Assembly: GCA_964036665.1 (NCBI GenBank)
Contig: OZ038527.1
Span: forward strand, 9,083,835 to 9,147,834
DNA length: 64,000 bases
Reading direction: 5' to 3'
Source of the DNA: Gordius sp. MW1
Taxonomy: Eukaryota; Nematomorpha; Gordioida; Gordea; Gordiidae
Below are positions 11,774 to 22,744 of this stretch, in pieces (the first letter of the stretch is position 1; each line of letters begins with the position of its first letter). The position numbers and the translations under genes are program-made. The notes beneath the pieces are model-generated. The model did no database searches and had not been told where the DNA came from. It saw nothing but the letters and a program-made list of their open reading frames with translations.

Positions 11774-12855
11774 AAAATTTGGCGAATGGTCATTTTTTCT
11801 CCATTGGTCAGTACCAACAGATACTCTATAAGTCAATGATAGCCAAAAAAACGGAAAAAAAAATTTGATGCTAACTTTGGCCAATGGTCATTTTTTTCCA
11901 TCGGTCAGCAGCCAGCACACGGTAAAATGGATATAAATTCATAATAGTCAAAAAAAACGAAAAAAAAATTTTCGAATCACATTTTGGCCAATGGTCATTT
12001 TATTCCATTGGTCAGCAGCCAGCGGACGGCCAAAAAGTCATAATAGCAATGGTAGGAACAGGAACATTCATAATAGTCAAAAAAAACGAAAAAAATAATT
12101 TCGATTCACATTTTGGCCAATGGTCATTTTTTCCATCGGTCAGGAGCCAGCGGACGGCCAAAAAGTCATAATAGCAATGGTAGTAACAGGAATAATCATA
12201 ATAGTCAAAAATAAACGAAAAAATAAACTCGGATTCACATTTTGGCCAATGGTCATTCTTTTCATTTATCAGCAGCCAGCGGACGGCCAAAAAGTGTTAT
12301 TATCAATGATAGTAACAAGAACAATCGTAATAGTCAAAACTAAAACGAAAAAAAAACTTGGAATCTCATTTTGGCCAATGGTCATTTTTTCCATCGGTCA
12401 GCAGCCAGCGGACGGCCAAAAAGTCATAATAGCAATGGTAGTAACAGGAACAATCATAATAATCAAAAAAAAACGAAAAAATAAACTTGGATTCACATTT
12501 TGGCCAATGGTCATTTTTTTCATTGGTCAGCAGCCAGCAGACGGCCAAAAAGTCATAATAGCAATGGTAGTAACAGGAACAATCATAATAGTCAAAAAAA
12601 AACGAAAAAATAAACTTGGATTCACATTTTGGCCAATGGTCATTTTTTCTTTGGTCAGCAGCCAGTGGACGGCCGAAAAGTCGTATTAGCAATGGTAGTA
12701 ACAGGAACAATCATAATAGTCAAAAAAAAAAGAAAAAATAAACTTGGATTCACATTTTGGCCAATGGTCATTTTTTTCATTGGTCAGCAGCCAGCAGACG
12801 GCCAAAAAGTCTTATTATCAATGGTAGTAACAAGAACAATCATAAGAGTCTAAAA
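11774..12855. repeat. Tandem repeat, about 128 bp, 9 copies
   Basis: Units open with TTGGCCAATGGTCATTTTTT and continue through CAGCAGCCAGCGGACGGCCA and AGTAACAGGAACAATCATAA to a poly-A/CG stretch. Starts fall near 11778, 11878, 11986, 12114, 12242, 12371, 12500, 12628 and 12759. Long apparent frames run through it on both strands, but these are by-products of the repeat and not genes. Confidence 0.9.
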
Positions 12856-12959
12856 AAACTCCGAGATTCTAACCCAAACCCTTGTAGTGGAGGGCATAGG
12901 GTAATTATAGCAATTAATATCAATGTTACCCAATTCAAAAACGAATAGATATACTTATG

Positions 12960-13110
12960 CATTAATTTAACGTAGCAATTAAAACCCGACCCCGCCCGAA
13001 TAGGGAGATAGAGATGAGGGGTGGAGCACCTCTTAATTTAAAAAATAACACAGCGAGGGAGATAGAGATGAGGGGTGGGGCACCTCTTTCTCATGCATTA
13101 ATTTAAAAAA
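12960..13110. repeat. Local duplication (about 60 bp x2)
   Basis: AGGGAGATAGAGATGAGGGG plus TGGAGCACCTCTTAATTTAA is repeated 60 bp further on with small changes. Confidence 0.6.
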
Positions 13111-13136
13111 TCGATAACCTAATATACCCAATGCAA

Positions 13137-13181
13137 ATAGATAGGGATGGACGGACGGACAGACAGACGGACGGACGGACG
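13137..13181. repeat. (GGAC)n microsatellite
   Basis: About ten imperfect GGAC/AGAC units directly beside the terminal palindrome of the Helentron-like element. Its reverse complement (GTCC)n is in the same relative place at 28590-28622. Confidence 0.9.
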
Positions 13182-13324
13182 GACAACAAAAAACGAGCCC
13201 ATAAATTGCATAGCAATTAATAAGCGCGAAATGAATAAATGAGTGTTTAACAGATTCAATAACTTGTAATTAATTTTTTTGAAATATTATCGATTGTTTT
13301 AAACAGAATAAAAGATTACTTAGA

Positions 13325-13490
13325 CTCTTCTAAATTATTCCGGGCCGGGCCTATAATTTATAAATTAGGCCCGGCCCGGCCCGGAATTTGAAAGCCTAAA
13401 AATTTAAGGCCCGAGCCCGGGCCCGTCCGGGCCCGGGCTTTTCCGGGCCGGGCCGGGCCTCGGGCCGCCCGTGCAGGTCTCTATCTCTAA
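13325..13490. repeat. GC-rich (GGCCCG)n hAT terminus
   Basis: Dense GGCCCG/CGGGCC blocks ending in CCCGTGCAGGTCTCTA, close in form to the hAT terminus GCCCGTGCAGGGCTCTA at 17087. It may be the far end of the hAT copy starting near 10320, with the Helentron-like element nested between. The opposite TIR was not found, so this pairing is only inferred. Confidence 0.5.
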
Positions 13491-13649
13491 TATGTACTGA
13501 AGAAAACATTTTTCTCAATTTAACTTTGAGAATAGTATTAATTTGTGTAAGACCTATAAAATAGCGTAGTGCCTCAGCCCACGCTATCAACACCAGCGTA
13601 AAACATTTTCACGATATCTATTAATATCAATAGTGATATGATAATGTCA

Positions 13650-13775
13650 TGGAATGGACGTAGTCAGGGCCCCTCCCTAAATAAAATTTTTTAATTACTA
13701 AGCAATTTTTTCTTTAAAAAACAAATAGCCTTAAAAATTAAAAGCTTTGCCCCTCTCTAATTCAACTTAACTTAA
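13650..13775. mobile_element. MITE fragment (CATGGGCGTAGCC family)
   Basis: ATGGACGTAGTCAGGGCCCC followed by an AT core and a TTTGCCCCTCTCTAATTCAA tract. The right TIR is missing. Confidence 0.5.
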
Positions 13776-13929
13776 AGAAATATAATAGATAATTATTAGC
13801 GAGTTTACACGGAAATTTAATTTATTTAATGTAGATTAAAAGTTTTATTCAGAAACAAATAATTATAATTATGATATACACGAATAAAAATATAAAAACG
13901 CGCTATAACTAAACGGATGGCATTGATCC

Positions 13930-14680
13930 GTGCATGGAAATCGTGTTGGATTTAACGATATCCATTGTGATCTTTTGCCTGATAAAAAAGTATTCTTTGG
14001 GATCGTGAGTAATGGAGTTATATATTTTGAAATTTGTTTTAGGAATTGGCTGCCCTCGGGACCTAAGTTACCGAGGGTCGTAGCTACTACTGGTACGAAA
14101 ATAATATTGTTTAGGTATTTGTATTTATCCTCCTTCTTTCTCTCAGTAGAAGAGATGAGGTCGGGAGAGGCGTTAGATTTGGCGAATACGTCCCTTGCAG
14201 TGAAGTCCCAGCAGGCGTTTAGGCCACGAGCCCACGGGATGATTGTTACTCCATCGGGTCTTTTCCCGTCAGTGGAGCTTAGGCCAGTGGGTTCTAATTG
14301 TATTGGGAAAGCCGGCTTTCTTTAAAGATTGTCCGATTATTTTATTTATTGTGGCATGACGGGGATGCCGCCCCTTGCTGTATTGGCAGTGTAGAGGATG
14401 ATGGCCGTTTGCAAGAACGGGTTAGCGGCAGAGGTCGCAGTTGAATGGGGACACAATGTCGCAGCCGAGGCGTAGGCCTACAGCTATTCGTAGTTCCTCG
14501 CTCGACAGGTGTAACCCTAGGTTTTGGCTTGGTAGGGCCTCGAGCCATTCGTAACCCCCGGAGGATGCCCAATTGAAGTGGAGATTTTCCAAAGATAGGT
14601 TGTTTGTAGTGAGGTAATACGGAACGTGCTATCAGTGGTAAGTCCCATTCCTTTTGGGTCGTTCTATTTGGGTGAGTAGC
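13930..14680 (-). pseudogene. C-terminal domain of the LDD-type retroelement
   Basis: Across several frames the minus strand reads SEELRIAVGLRLG, DIVSPFNCDLC, NGHHPLHCQYSKGRHPRH, then AGFPNTIRTHW, and finally NIIFVPVVATTLGNLGPEG. The C-x2-C plus H/C cluster followed by a VPVxxETLGxxG-like segment is the tail usually found after this RT type. Function of the tail is unclear. Several stops. Confidence 0.65.
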
Positions 14681-14685
14681 GGAAT

Positions 14686-15649
14686 TCAGTTTGAGGTCTT
14701 CCCACGCCTGAAGGCGCTGTCGAGGTGCGGGTCTTGGGTTTGAGTGATTTGCATGAATAACTCATCCGTTGATAAACGAGATGAAATGAACCCTGCTAGT
14801 GAGAGTAGATGGGGGGGTCGGATGCCTATACCACCACTCTTGAAGGAAAGGGTGGCTTGGAGCCATTGGAGAGGGCTAAATTTAAGGTTTAGGCACCTTT
14901 CGACTAGCAATTGGATTTTTTTTTCCATCGCGTGGAGTAGGTTAACGGCTAGGAAGACGGGCGAAGCGCGTAATGCATAGTTAATTTTGGGTATTAGGAG
15001 GAAGTTTTTTAAGAGGAAAAAGGCATGGTGGAGAGTTAGACGCTCCAGGGTGTGGGATATGGAGTCAATGAAGTCAAAATGCTCTAAGAATGTTTCAGTT
15101 GTTTTGACGCCTCCAATGGGAGCGCCTAAGTAATGAAAGTCATCTCTTGATATGACTGGGAATGGGAGGGAGAGTTTGGAGATCTTTGGTGAAGATCTCA
15201 CATTTCGATGTGTTTAGGCTGAGTGATATATTGTCTGCGAAGCCATTGATGATCTGTGGGATTTGCCGGACTGCTTCGGCTGGGTCGACCAGGAATCCGT
15301 CATCAAGGTACCATAAATTGCATGAGAAGGCTCCTAGGGAGGAGAGTTTATCGATGATGGTTTGAATCGCCAAACAGAAAAGGGCCGGGCCCAAAGGATC
15401 TCCTTGTTGGATCCCTTGGGATGATTTAATTATTTGGTCCCCAAAGAGTAGATACGTTGGGTTCCCATAGCTATTTAACAGAAACTGATGGAATTCCGGA
15501 AATTGTTGTATGAACGGTTCGATAAAGGCTGCTCGGTTTACGCTGTTAAAGGCGTTTTTAAAATCGAGTTTCACCAGGAGGTCATTTGATGAAGAAGACT
15601 CAAGAAATGTTCGAGCTACATGGGAAGCAGCCTCGCATCCTCCTTTCAC
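14686..15649 (-). pseudogene. Reverse transcriptase fragment (GIQQGDPLGP, WYLDDG)
   Basis: 15649-15140 reads VKLDFKNAFNSVNR (first catalytic Asp), then GIQQGDPLGPALFCLA (motif B), then LWYLDDGFLVDP, where the active-site box is LDD where many LINEs have ADD, then LSLNTSKCEIF. 15201-14686 continues in another frame with DDFHYLGAPIGG, a helical thumb segment and KSGGIGIRPPHLLSLAGF. The LDD box and the GGIGIR segment are usual for a group of invertebrate RT elements. Broken by a frameshift near 15145-15200 and lacking its N-terminus. Confidence 0.85.
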
Positions 15650-15932
15650 GCCAAATTGAAATTGAATACTAAGATGAGATTCCTAATTGCGTTTTTATAG
15701 TCATTCATTTATTTCATATTTTAATATCAATTTAAATGGACATTAGAAATAGCTTTCGTAAATTAAATTGTAAGTTCTAATTTTGGAAAAATAAAATGTT
15801 TAATATAAAAGTATTTATGAATATGATAATTTGAATAGTGAAAATAAGGTTCATATGAAAAGTAATATTGAATTTTCCCAATGGTTTATAACGTGAATTG
15901 GCTTTTGAACTCTTTGTACACAGTGTCGTGTA

Positions 15933-17087
15933 TAGAGCCCTGCAAAATTGAATTTTATCGGCCCGAGCCCGACCCGAGCCCGAAACTTTTTTTTATTTTC
16001 TGCCCGAGCCCGACCCGAGCCCGATTTGTTTTTTTTACTCAGTCCTGACCCGAGCCCGAGCCCGGCCCGACTTTTGTAAAAATGTAAATTTATACCAATT
16101 TTATTTCAAAAATTTATTTATAAATATATTACGTATCGCGAATATTATGTGATTTAAAATATGAATAATTATGGTAAATAAATAAAGTGGAGTCTAATTT
16201 CTCGGGTTTTAACGAAGTCCTTCTCTCTTCGTAAGCTCGCCCAGCTGTAGAAAAGGCTCGCTCACTGCTAGCTGATGTAGCAGGTATTGCCAAATACTTT
16301 CTAGCCAAATTGCTCAAACAAGGAAATTCACTCTGATGCATCTTCCACCATTCCAAAACTTCCATACCATCAATATAATTCGTATTTAAATATTTATGTA
16401 ATTCATCTTCCTCAGCTTCGTTGTTATCTATTCTGGGCTCTTCTCAACTACTAAAATCTAAATATTCTTCCTCCATTATATTATCTAGAAAAATAATAGG
16501 TGCTTAATGCAAATTAGAAAATTACCATGCTCGACGCCTATACTAGGCGTAACTGTATTAATCGGAGGATTAGCCTTAATCCTTTCCTCCATAATTATTA
16601 ATTCGTATATGATGACAAATGTCATCAAATTCATAGCGAGGCAGCATTATTAAATTTCGATACTTTGGATTTAATAATGCGGATAGTTTATGAATAATAT
16701 CAAGTTCAAATTTTGAATTTAAAAACGAAAGGGCCTTTTTGGCCAAAGTGTTAAACTCTTCGCTAAAAAAGGGTTTTTTCAAACATTCGATTAGTCTGTA
16801 ATCATAGTCAAAGTCATACATAGCATAGATAGACCACGGCTAACCAAGAAATTAATATGAGGTGGTGGTGGGGGGGGGGGGGGGTAGTAAAATTCTAAAT
16901 ATTTATTTGTAGGGGGATTATCTTGTATTGTAATTATATTTTGGATTAATATTTATTCAAATTTTTTTTCGGGCTCGGGCCTCGGGTCGGGCTGGCCCAT
17001 CAGGCCCGACCCAAGCCCGAGGCCCGATTAATGTTTTAAAATTTGCCCGAGCCCGGCCGGGCCTCGGACGGCCCGTGCAGGGCTCTA
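15933..17087 (-). mobile_element. hAT (Ac-like) element, internally deleted, with TSD
   Basis: Termini TAGAGCCCTGCA at 15933 and TGCAGGGCTCTA ending at 17087, flanked by gtcgtgta (15925-15932) and gtcatgta (17088-17095), an 8-bp TSD with one mismatch. GC-rich CCCGAGCCCGACCCGAGCCC blocks lie just inside each end. The 1155-bp body holds only the C-terminal half of a transposase on the minus strand, so it is a deletion derivative that would need a transposase in trans. A poly-G tract lies at 16870-16885. Confidence 0.9.
16126..16821 (-). pseudogene. hAT transposase, C-terminal part
   Basis: 16821-16576 gives a helical segment with ECLKKPFFSEEFNTLAKKAL and SALLNPKYRNLIMLPRYEFD, part of the hAT RNase H-like/insertion region. 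After a gap and one in-frame stop (near 16447), 16365-16129 gives MEVLEWWKMHQSEFPCLS, LARKYLAIPATSASSERAFS and AGRAYEERRTSLKPEKLDS: the hAT C-terminal dimerisation domain with its conserved W, PATSAxSER and RRxxL. The N-terminal zinc finger and first catalytic residues are missing. Non-functional on its own. Confidence 0.88.
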
Positions 17088-17364
17088 GTCATGTATCCAC
17101 AATATTCTATATATAAATCTTATAAACATTATTTTCAATATAGCATTAGCGGGCAATGTCGTACTTATTCTCTCACAAAGCCATCGCTTATATATACGCC
17201 AATGGAAACAAATACATAATTTCATTTTTATAATTTCGAAATAAAAGACTGTTTAAATATTATATACATGTTTATATTAATTAATGATAAAGTTTTATGT
17301 GCGTTGAGGCGAGAGCATTAATTGAAGAGTAAAAATTATTTTATATACAATGTTTTTTTTGTTG

Positions 17365-17555
17365 ACACTCAAAATTTTTGGCCTCCCCCCAATCCAAATC
17401 CTGGCTATGCCCAGGTCCTTATTAATTAATTTAAGTTTTTTACGGGTTAAGGGCAAATTTCTGAATCGTTAAGCAAAAAAATACCGTAATTTTTTTAAAA
17501 CTTTCACATAAATTCCCCCCCCCCTAATCCAAAACCTGGCTAAGCTTATGGTCGC
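17365..17555. mobile_element. Two MITE end fragments
   Basis: CCTCCCCCCAATCCAAATCC then TGGCTATGCCCAGG at about 17380-17416, and a second end, CCCCCTAATCCAAAACCTGGC, then TAAGCTTATGG, at 17515-17550. Both are right-hand ends of the CATGGGCGTAGCC family without partners. Confidence 0.55.
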
Positions 17556-17639
17556 AGTGCAAATCTATTATTTACCAATGACTATCCCCTGTGGAATAAA
17601 TACTTGATAATGATTTTATAACACAGTTATAACTACACC

Positions 17640-18835
17640 ACCCTGTGTCAAATTGCGATTCAACTTTTACGGTTAATATTGAAACAAAATCAAATCGAAA
17701 AAACCGAACCAGAAGACGATGAAACGTGAATGCATTTCGATATGTACGTCCGAATAAGCTACCAGAGAATAAGGTATGCTGTTCCGACGACTGCTGAAAG
17801 AGGCCAACACTTGGTCGGAGGAAGTTATCTTGAAGAGGATGGTATTGTGGTTGCACGCTTCGCCCCCCTCTCTCTCTGTAAGATGCCGCGTGCTAGCGCC
17901 ATCTGAGCTAGCACCCACATGCGAATTTATTTCCGGAGGCTTAATGCCTGTAATGACCTGTTTTTCTGTTTTTGGCTATACGCCGTATCACCTCTAAGTA
18001 GGTTTAATGAGGTCGGATTTTCCGGGTGGGCAAATATTTTTGCTAGTTGAGCATGGTGTAATTTATATATTTGATTGGTTACAGAAACATCGCACGTGGT
18101 TCGATAAGAGGTAATACCATCGCAGTCCGGGCCATGATTACCGTTATGGAGTTCATAGCTCCCAGGTGATTATGGGAAACGGAGTTGCATTTTATGTGAG
18201 ATACACCTGGTGACAATTTTTTACAATTATTGATGTCGCTGGTGCCCGTGTCGGCGCCAATAGCTGATGTATGGTATAGCGACCTCACCGATAGTTTAAA
18301 GGAAATATCCTACTTTTATGGTAGAGAGGCTAGCAGATCTCATTGGGGAGCGGCCTGAGCGACTTACAGTGGTGAGGATGTTTCTGTCTACTCTTACTTG
18401 AGAGATCGCTCTCTTGAGGGAAAGCAAGGAAACTTCTTTGAGTTGCGTAAAACGGAAACATCGGGTCGAATATACTGAGCCCAACGACTTCTAGATATAC
18501 CTGGTCAATCGTTAGCCATAGATGTGACGTTATCTTACAACAACCCCATAGCAAGCTCGATAGGGAAGTGCGATTCAAATTTTGCGATGAATTATGATAA
18601 GAAATCAAATCGAAAAAACCGAGCCAAAAAAGGATTAAACATTCATTGCAGTTCGATACGTACGCCCGAACAATCAACCAGAGAAAAACATATGCTGTTA
18701 GAAATTCATGTTCGACTACCGTGCTGAGAGAGGTCAACACTTGAGTCGCAGGAAGTTATCTTGAAGAGGATGGTGTTGTTGTTGCACTTCCCCCCCCCCT
18801 CTCTGTAAGGCTGGCGCCATCTGCGCTAGCAAGCG
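17640..18835. mobile_element. Possible small LTR-type element (direct repeats)
   Basis: Two diverged direct repeats of about 260 bp, 17651-17910 and 18569-18831, share TGCGATTCAA, AATCAAATCGAAAAAACCGA, GGAAGTTATCTTGAAGAGGA and GCCATCTG(A/C)GCTAGCA in the same order. About 660 bp lies between them with no gag/pol. This could be a terminal-repeat retrotransposon in miniature, or simply an old segmental duplication. TG..CA ends and a primer-binding site could not be confirmed. Confidence 0.4.
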
Positions 18836-18839
18836 AGCA

Positions 18840-19840
18840 TTAATGGGATTAATCCTTCTTGTTGATTATACTTTACTTTCTCATTAAATATTTTAAATGA
18901 TTAATAAATTTTTAATCAGTTATAATATATTTTAAGTAAAAAGGTCCTTTTTATGCGCCACTGCTATGTTTATGATTAACAAGGTGTGTTATATTCTAAC
19001 CAACTTAACTATAGCAATGACAAAATGAGCAAACTACATTATTTAGTAATACAAATAACAACATTAATATTTAAGCAAGATTTCTCAGCACGTCCTGACT
19101 ATGTCAAATAATAAACCCATGGCAAGTTTGTATTTAATACATGTTCCCAATGAAATAGGATACCTGCATTGCACTGTTGCTAAATGACCATAGATTTATG
19201 TCACTTATAAAAGTAAAAATTTTGACGTCCATCTTGATTATTTAAATTTGATGCTTAGGAAAATGCTTTGACGCTTAAGGCTATTCTTTATATATAGATA
19301 AAAAAACGGAGTCTTTAATTGAAATATAGATAACAATAAAATAGTTTGTTTAGACTAAACTATTTTTTAACGGCATCTACAAATTAACTCTTTTATTAAA
19401 GCGAATTCTGCATACTTAGTTCGGTGATGAATTTATAAATTTATTAAAAGAGACATAGTTATTATATGATACACTATAGATAATAGACCATATAATCTAA
19501 TAAATCATATTCATTTATTTTAGACAGTCATGCACTAAGTGGCATACTTAAATTCTATTACCTAGCGTTAATACCTAAGTCAAGATTATTGAAAATTGTG
19601 TGTATATAGATCCCATAAAAATTGGCTCACAACTAGTGAGCTTGTTTTTAATTAGTGTATGACTGGTGCAACACAAATTAAAGGTTGAATCTGTGGACTA
19701 AGTGCTAGTATAAATTAGGCCACAACTTTATTATGTTCGAATAGAAGTTTTAAATTAAAGCAGATGATTAGGGTGATGGGGAAGATTATTACTTTTCGCC
19801 ATTAGGAACTGTAACGAATGCAAAAATCTTTTAAAAGACT
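18840..19840. other. AT-rich spacer, no gene seen
   Basis: No coding frame of interest, splice structure or repeat pair was recognised. Confidence 0.5.
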
Positions 19841-19844
19841 ACAC

Positions 19845-20960
19845 TCATAGCAGCTATATATAGACCAAGGGCGGAAGGGCGTCAGAGGCCCTGTTGGGGG
19901 TTTTGTCGTTAGGCCCGTATTATGTCCTTCGGACTTGAGCCTAGTTTGGGTTATTGCACTTAAAAACTTATCTGTACTCTGGCACATTTGCTATGCAATC
20001 TTAAGACGGAAGAGGGAAAAGAAAAGGGAGTTAGCGAGAAAGGGAGGGGGAACGAAGATGTCTATGAGGGGGGAGGATTTATATTGTGCTAAAAACAATA
20101 AACAGGGGTTAGAACGAATTAAATTAACATAGCGGGCATCAATCATTTTTAGGCATCAGAGGGCATATCATTTTTTAGACAAGCAGTACAAATTTAAAAG
20201 CAGGCCTAGTTAAAAGCAATGAACATCAATTTGCATGGCTTAATATTTGCTTAAACAGGTGTTATTAATTAATTATTAACGATGTTAAAACGTATAGGAA
20301 AAATTTAAACGCTTTTTTGATTAAAAAATTGGCTAGCCAGACAAACCAGAATTTTTATAATGAAACTGTGTTACAAACTCTTCACATCACAATATTGAAA
20401 TAACTAATTTTAGCAACAACATAAAAATCACTTAGATTGTAAATTCGACCGAATATTAAAACGATTTGTAGAAATGTAAATCTCATCTAAAAAGACTGCC
20501 AAAAAATGAGTTGCATAATGTTTTGTCGATTCTAATACTATAAAAAATTATTTGCTCAACAATTAATTCCCAATTGACATAAGCCCTAACAATGATTGTG
20601 CAGTTTGTTGCAACGACGCTAATGTAAGTGAGTGGTAGGGGGAAATGAGTAACGTAAAGGCGCGCATTTAGAGTTGGGGGAGGGAATGACGTTTGGAAAA
20701 GGCGGGAGAATGTAGGAAGGGTTGGGGGAGGGGAAGCCTTGTTACGTGCAAGAGTTTGGGTGAAGGGGGGTGGGGAAGAAGGGCATGAGGCGGCGCGCAC
20801 GCTAGCCCATTGATAAAGAAGAGGGGCGTTAGAAGCGCACTCTTGTGTAACAGTCAGGGGGGGGGGAATGCCTATGCTATTGGTGGATTTAAAATGTGCT
20901 AAATGGTAAAATTCTAAGCAGCGGATGCCTAAAAGTTAGCTACCCACAACAACAAATTAG
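19845..20960. repeat. Repetitive GC-richer patch
   Basis: Contains GTCCTTCGGAC (a small hairpin) near 19923, a Helentron-like head fragment TTTGCTATGCAAT at 19987-20000 followed by purine-rich sequence, and G-rich low-complexity DNA at 20630-20790 and 20855-20870. It resembles 11350-11520 in arrangement. No gene is supported; the proline/serine-rich minus-strand frame across 20800-20483 is a by-product of the G-rich DNA. Confidence 0.45.
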
Positions 20961-21377
20961 ACAATTTAACAAAAAAAAATTAAAAATCATGTGAGGTTCA
21001 GAAAGGGGAAAAATGGTGGTCTTTTGCCGGGGAACGATTATCATATTCATGTAACAAATTTTATTTTTTTGCAGGGAAAAGGTGTATTTGAAGCTATGAT
21101 ACCAAAAGCCAAAAGCTGCAAGACCAAAAATTAAAAAGGATGTGGCCTCTGGCCGGGGTGAGACAAGTGAATAAACAGCGGTCATGTTTATGGCAAATAT
21201 AACGGCTTCGCAATTATTCGTTATAAAGCAACAAACTAGACAAGGCGCCAAATATATTTATAAAAGTAATCAGTCAGGGCAGATAAATAAAAATGGAATT
21301 TGGGCTCGAATTCAAATTAAAGCCAAACAGCGGAGCTATTAAAAAATTGCATAACAATTTAAAATTATAAGCAGCAA

Positions 21378-22740
21378 TTAAAATTTGATAAAAGATTGCA
21401 CATGGTCGTGATTCTTTCTTTTTAGCATCCGAGCAATGCTTCTTCCATCTGGGCCATTAGTTTTTCTTTCTGATTCTTGTTGGTGTCCTAACTTCATCCT
21501 CCTGAAATAATTCGACCATACGTTTGGCTCAATATTAAAAAGGGAATCTTTTACATTTGGAATATTCATACGTCCCTTGAAATATTCTTTCCACCTTTCC
21601 ATCACCTCATTCGGGTTAAATAAATTTTAACCTTTCTCGTTTTTGACTATTTTAAGAACTTTGACATCGCGACTTTACTTCTCCCTTTTCTTGGCCAATT
21701 TGTAAATAGGCCTGACGCCTCCTTTATGTTCGATGGCTTGCCATTTCGGTGACAGCAATCTTCACTATTGCAACTGCTTCGATTCTTAATAATCCTCCGA
21801 CTTTTTTATTTATGCCACCGGCTATAAAGAACTTTTTTATCTGGATGAATTTTCTAACCGATTGATCCCATCATTATAGTTCTCTATTCAGAGTTTTGTT
21901 TCCTTTGATATTTAAGTCCCTAGTGTGCGTCACCGATTCTTTAGCAATTCGTATGAAATTTGAGATAAAATATCTTCTTTCTTGAATCTTCTTTCAAGAC
22001 CATAGCAAATGGACGATGTTGCCTGGCGATTTCTTCTCTCGGTTTTGCAGTATTTAATCCTCCATAATCTTTTCGCCGTATAAGATAGTCGATTTGATTA
22101 AAATGCTTCCCACTTCTATAAGTCACGATATGATCTTCTCGTTTGTGAATTAGGTGTTGACGATCGCCATTTCGTATGCTGGGGATACTTGGTGAAGTCT
22201 TCCCCTTCTTTATTTTTTCAAACCATGCCCACAGCCTCCATGATTTTGTCATATCAGTGGCGATCTTTTCCTATATTGGTGTTGAAGTCCGCCTAATAAT
22301 TAGCTTTTCTTTTAGTCCTATTCCTCGTGTTTCCTTTTCCAATTAATCAAAGAATATGTCTTTATCTGATTCCATACCCCCAATTTGGTAACCATAGGCG
22401 CACATAACGGTTTGGAGGTTTCCTTGATCCGGCATTAACCCAGTTATGCTGACATAGCAACGCTTGACCTCAACCACCTTGTCCTTGAACGATTCGCTTA
22501 GATAGAACGATACCGACCCCCTTTTTAGGATTTGGTGACCCACTGTAGAATAGTTTATGTTCCATTCCATTCCACCTCGTCTCTTGTAGGCAGGCGATGT
22601 GTACCTTTCTTCTATTTAGCATTTGTGCGACCTCGATCCATTTCCTATCATCATACCCACATACCCGCGTTAGCATTGTAATTTCCTTAACCGCCTTCGT
22701 TGTAAGTCAGGCGGTAACCCAAGTGATTGCACAGGGGGGA
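21378..22740 (-). mobile_element. RTE-like LINE, second copy, 3'-deleted
   Basis: Same family as 1-2940 in opposite orientation. From 22740 down: shared 5' sequence (TTACAACGAAGGCGGTTAAG), then the endonuclease start with VCGYDDRKWIEVAQML and HIACLQETRWNG, then QIDYLIRRKDYGGLN and ARQHRPFAMVL, and finally MMERWKEYFKG with KTNGPDGRS, the linker just before the RT. The copy stops at about 21378, before the RT catalytic motifs. Stops and frameshifts throughout. Confidence 0.85.
21941..22676 (-). pseudogene. RTE endonuclease domain (copy 2)
   Basis: The N-terminal EEP motif QETRW is intact here (22676-22470), followed by YSGSPNPKKGVGIVLS, while in copy 1 this part is scrambled. Downstream AYGYQIGGMESDKDIFFD and HIVTYRSGKHFNQIDYLI appear in other frames. 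The GDFNAH box is disrupted near 22290. It is a dead copy, useful for rebuilding the family's outline by alignment. Confidence 0.78.
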
Positions 22741-22744
22741 TATG

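Larger units (their letters stand above)
11280..13215 (-). mobile_element. Helentron/DINE-1/pearl-like non-autonomous element
   Basis: On the minus strand the order is: a terminal palindromic head AATTGCTATGCAATTTATGG at about 13215-13190, a GTCC tetranucleotide microsatellite (13180-13140), a tandem core of about 128-bp units (12855-11774), and near 11370-11350 a short hairpin GGGCCGAAGGCCC before the end. This head, microsatellite, tandem core and 3' hairpin layout is that described for Helentron-derived DINE-1 and bivalve pearl elements. The same family recurs in the opposite orientation at 28557-30720. No Rep/helicase is present. Classification is inference from architecture. Confidence 0.55.
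13905..15655 (-). mobile_element. Non-LTR retrotransposon, LDD-type RT, 5'-truncated
   Basis: Minus-strand remnant of a second non-LTR family, unrelated to the RTE copies. From 15649 down it holds the RT palm and thumb, then a C-terminal region with a Cys/His cluster and a further domain. The 5' part is absent beyond about 15655, the usual 5' truncation of such elements. Frame changes at about 15190-15145 and below 14680 make it non-functional. The clade (R2-like or another) cannot be settled by reading. Confidence 0.75.

Noticed and set aside
12012-12853. Long open frames on both strands with repeated FWPMVIF-like or HWPKCES-like phrases
   Set aside because: They run through the 128-bp tandem repeat and simply repeat with it; both strands are open at once, with no start, domain or splice context.
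20483-20800. Minus-strand Ser/Pro-rich frame
   Set aside because: By-product of G-rich low-complexity DNA.
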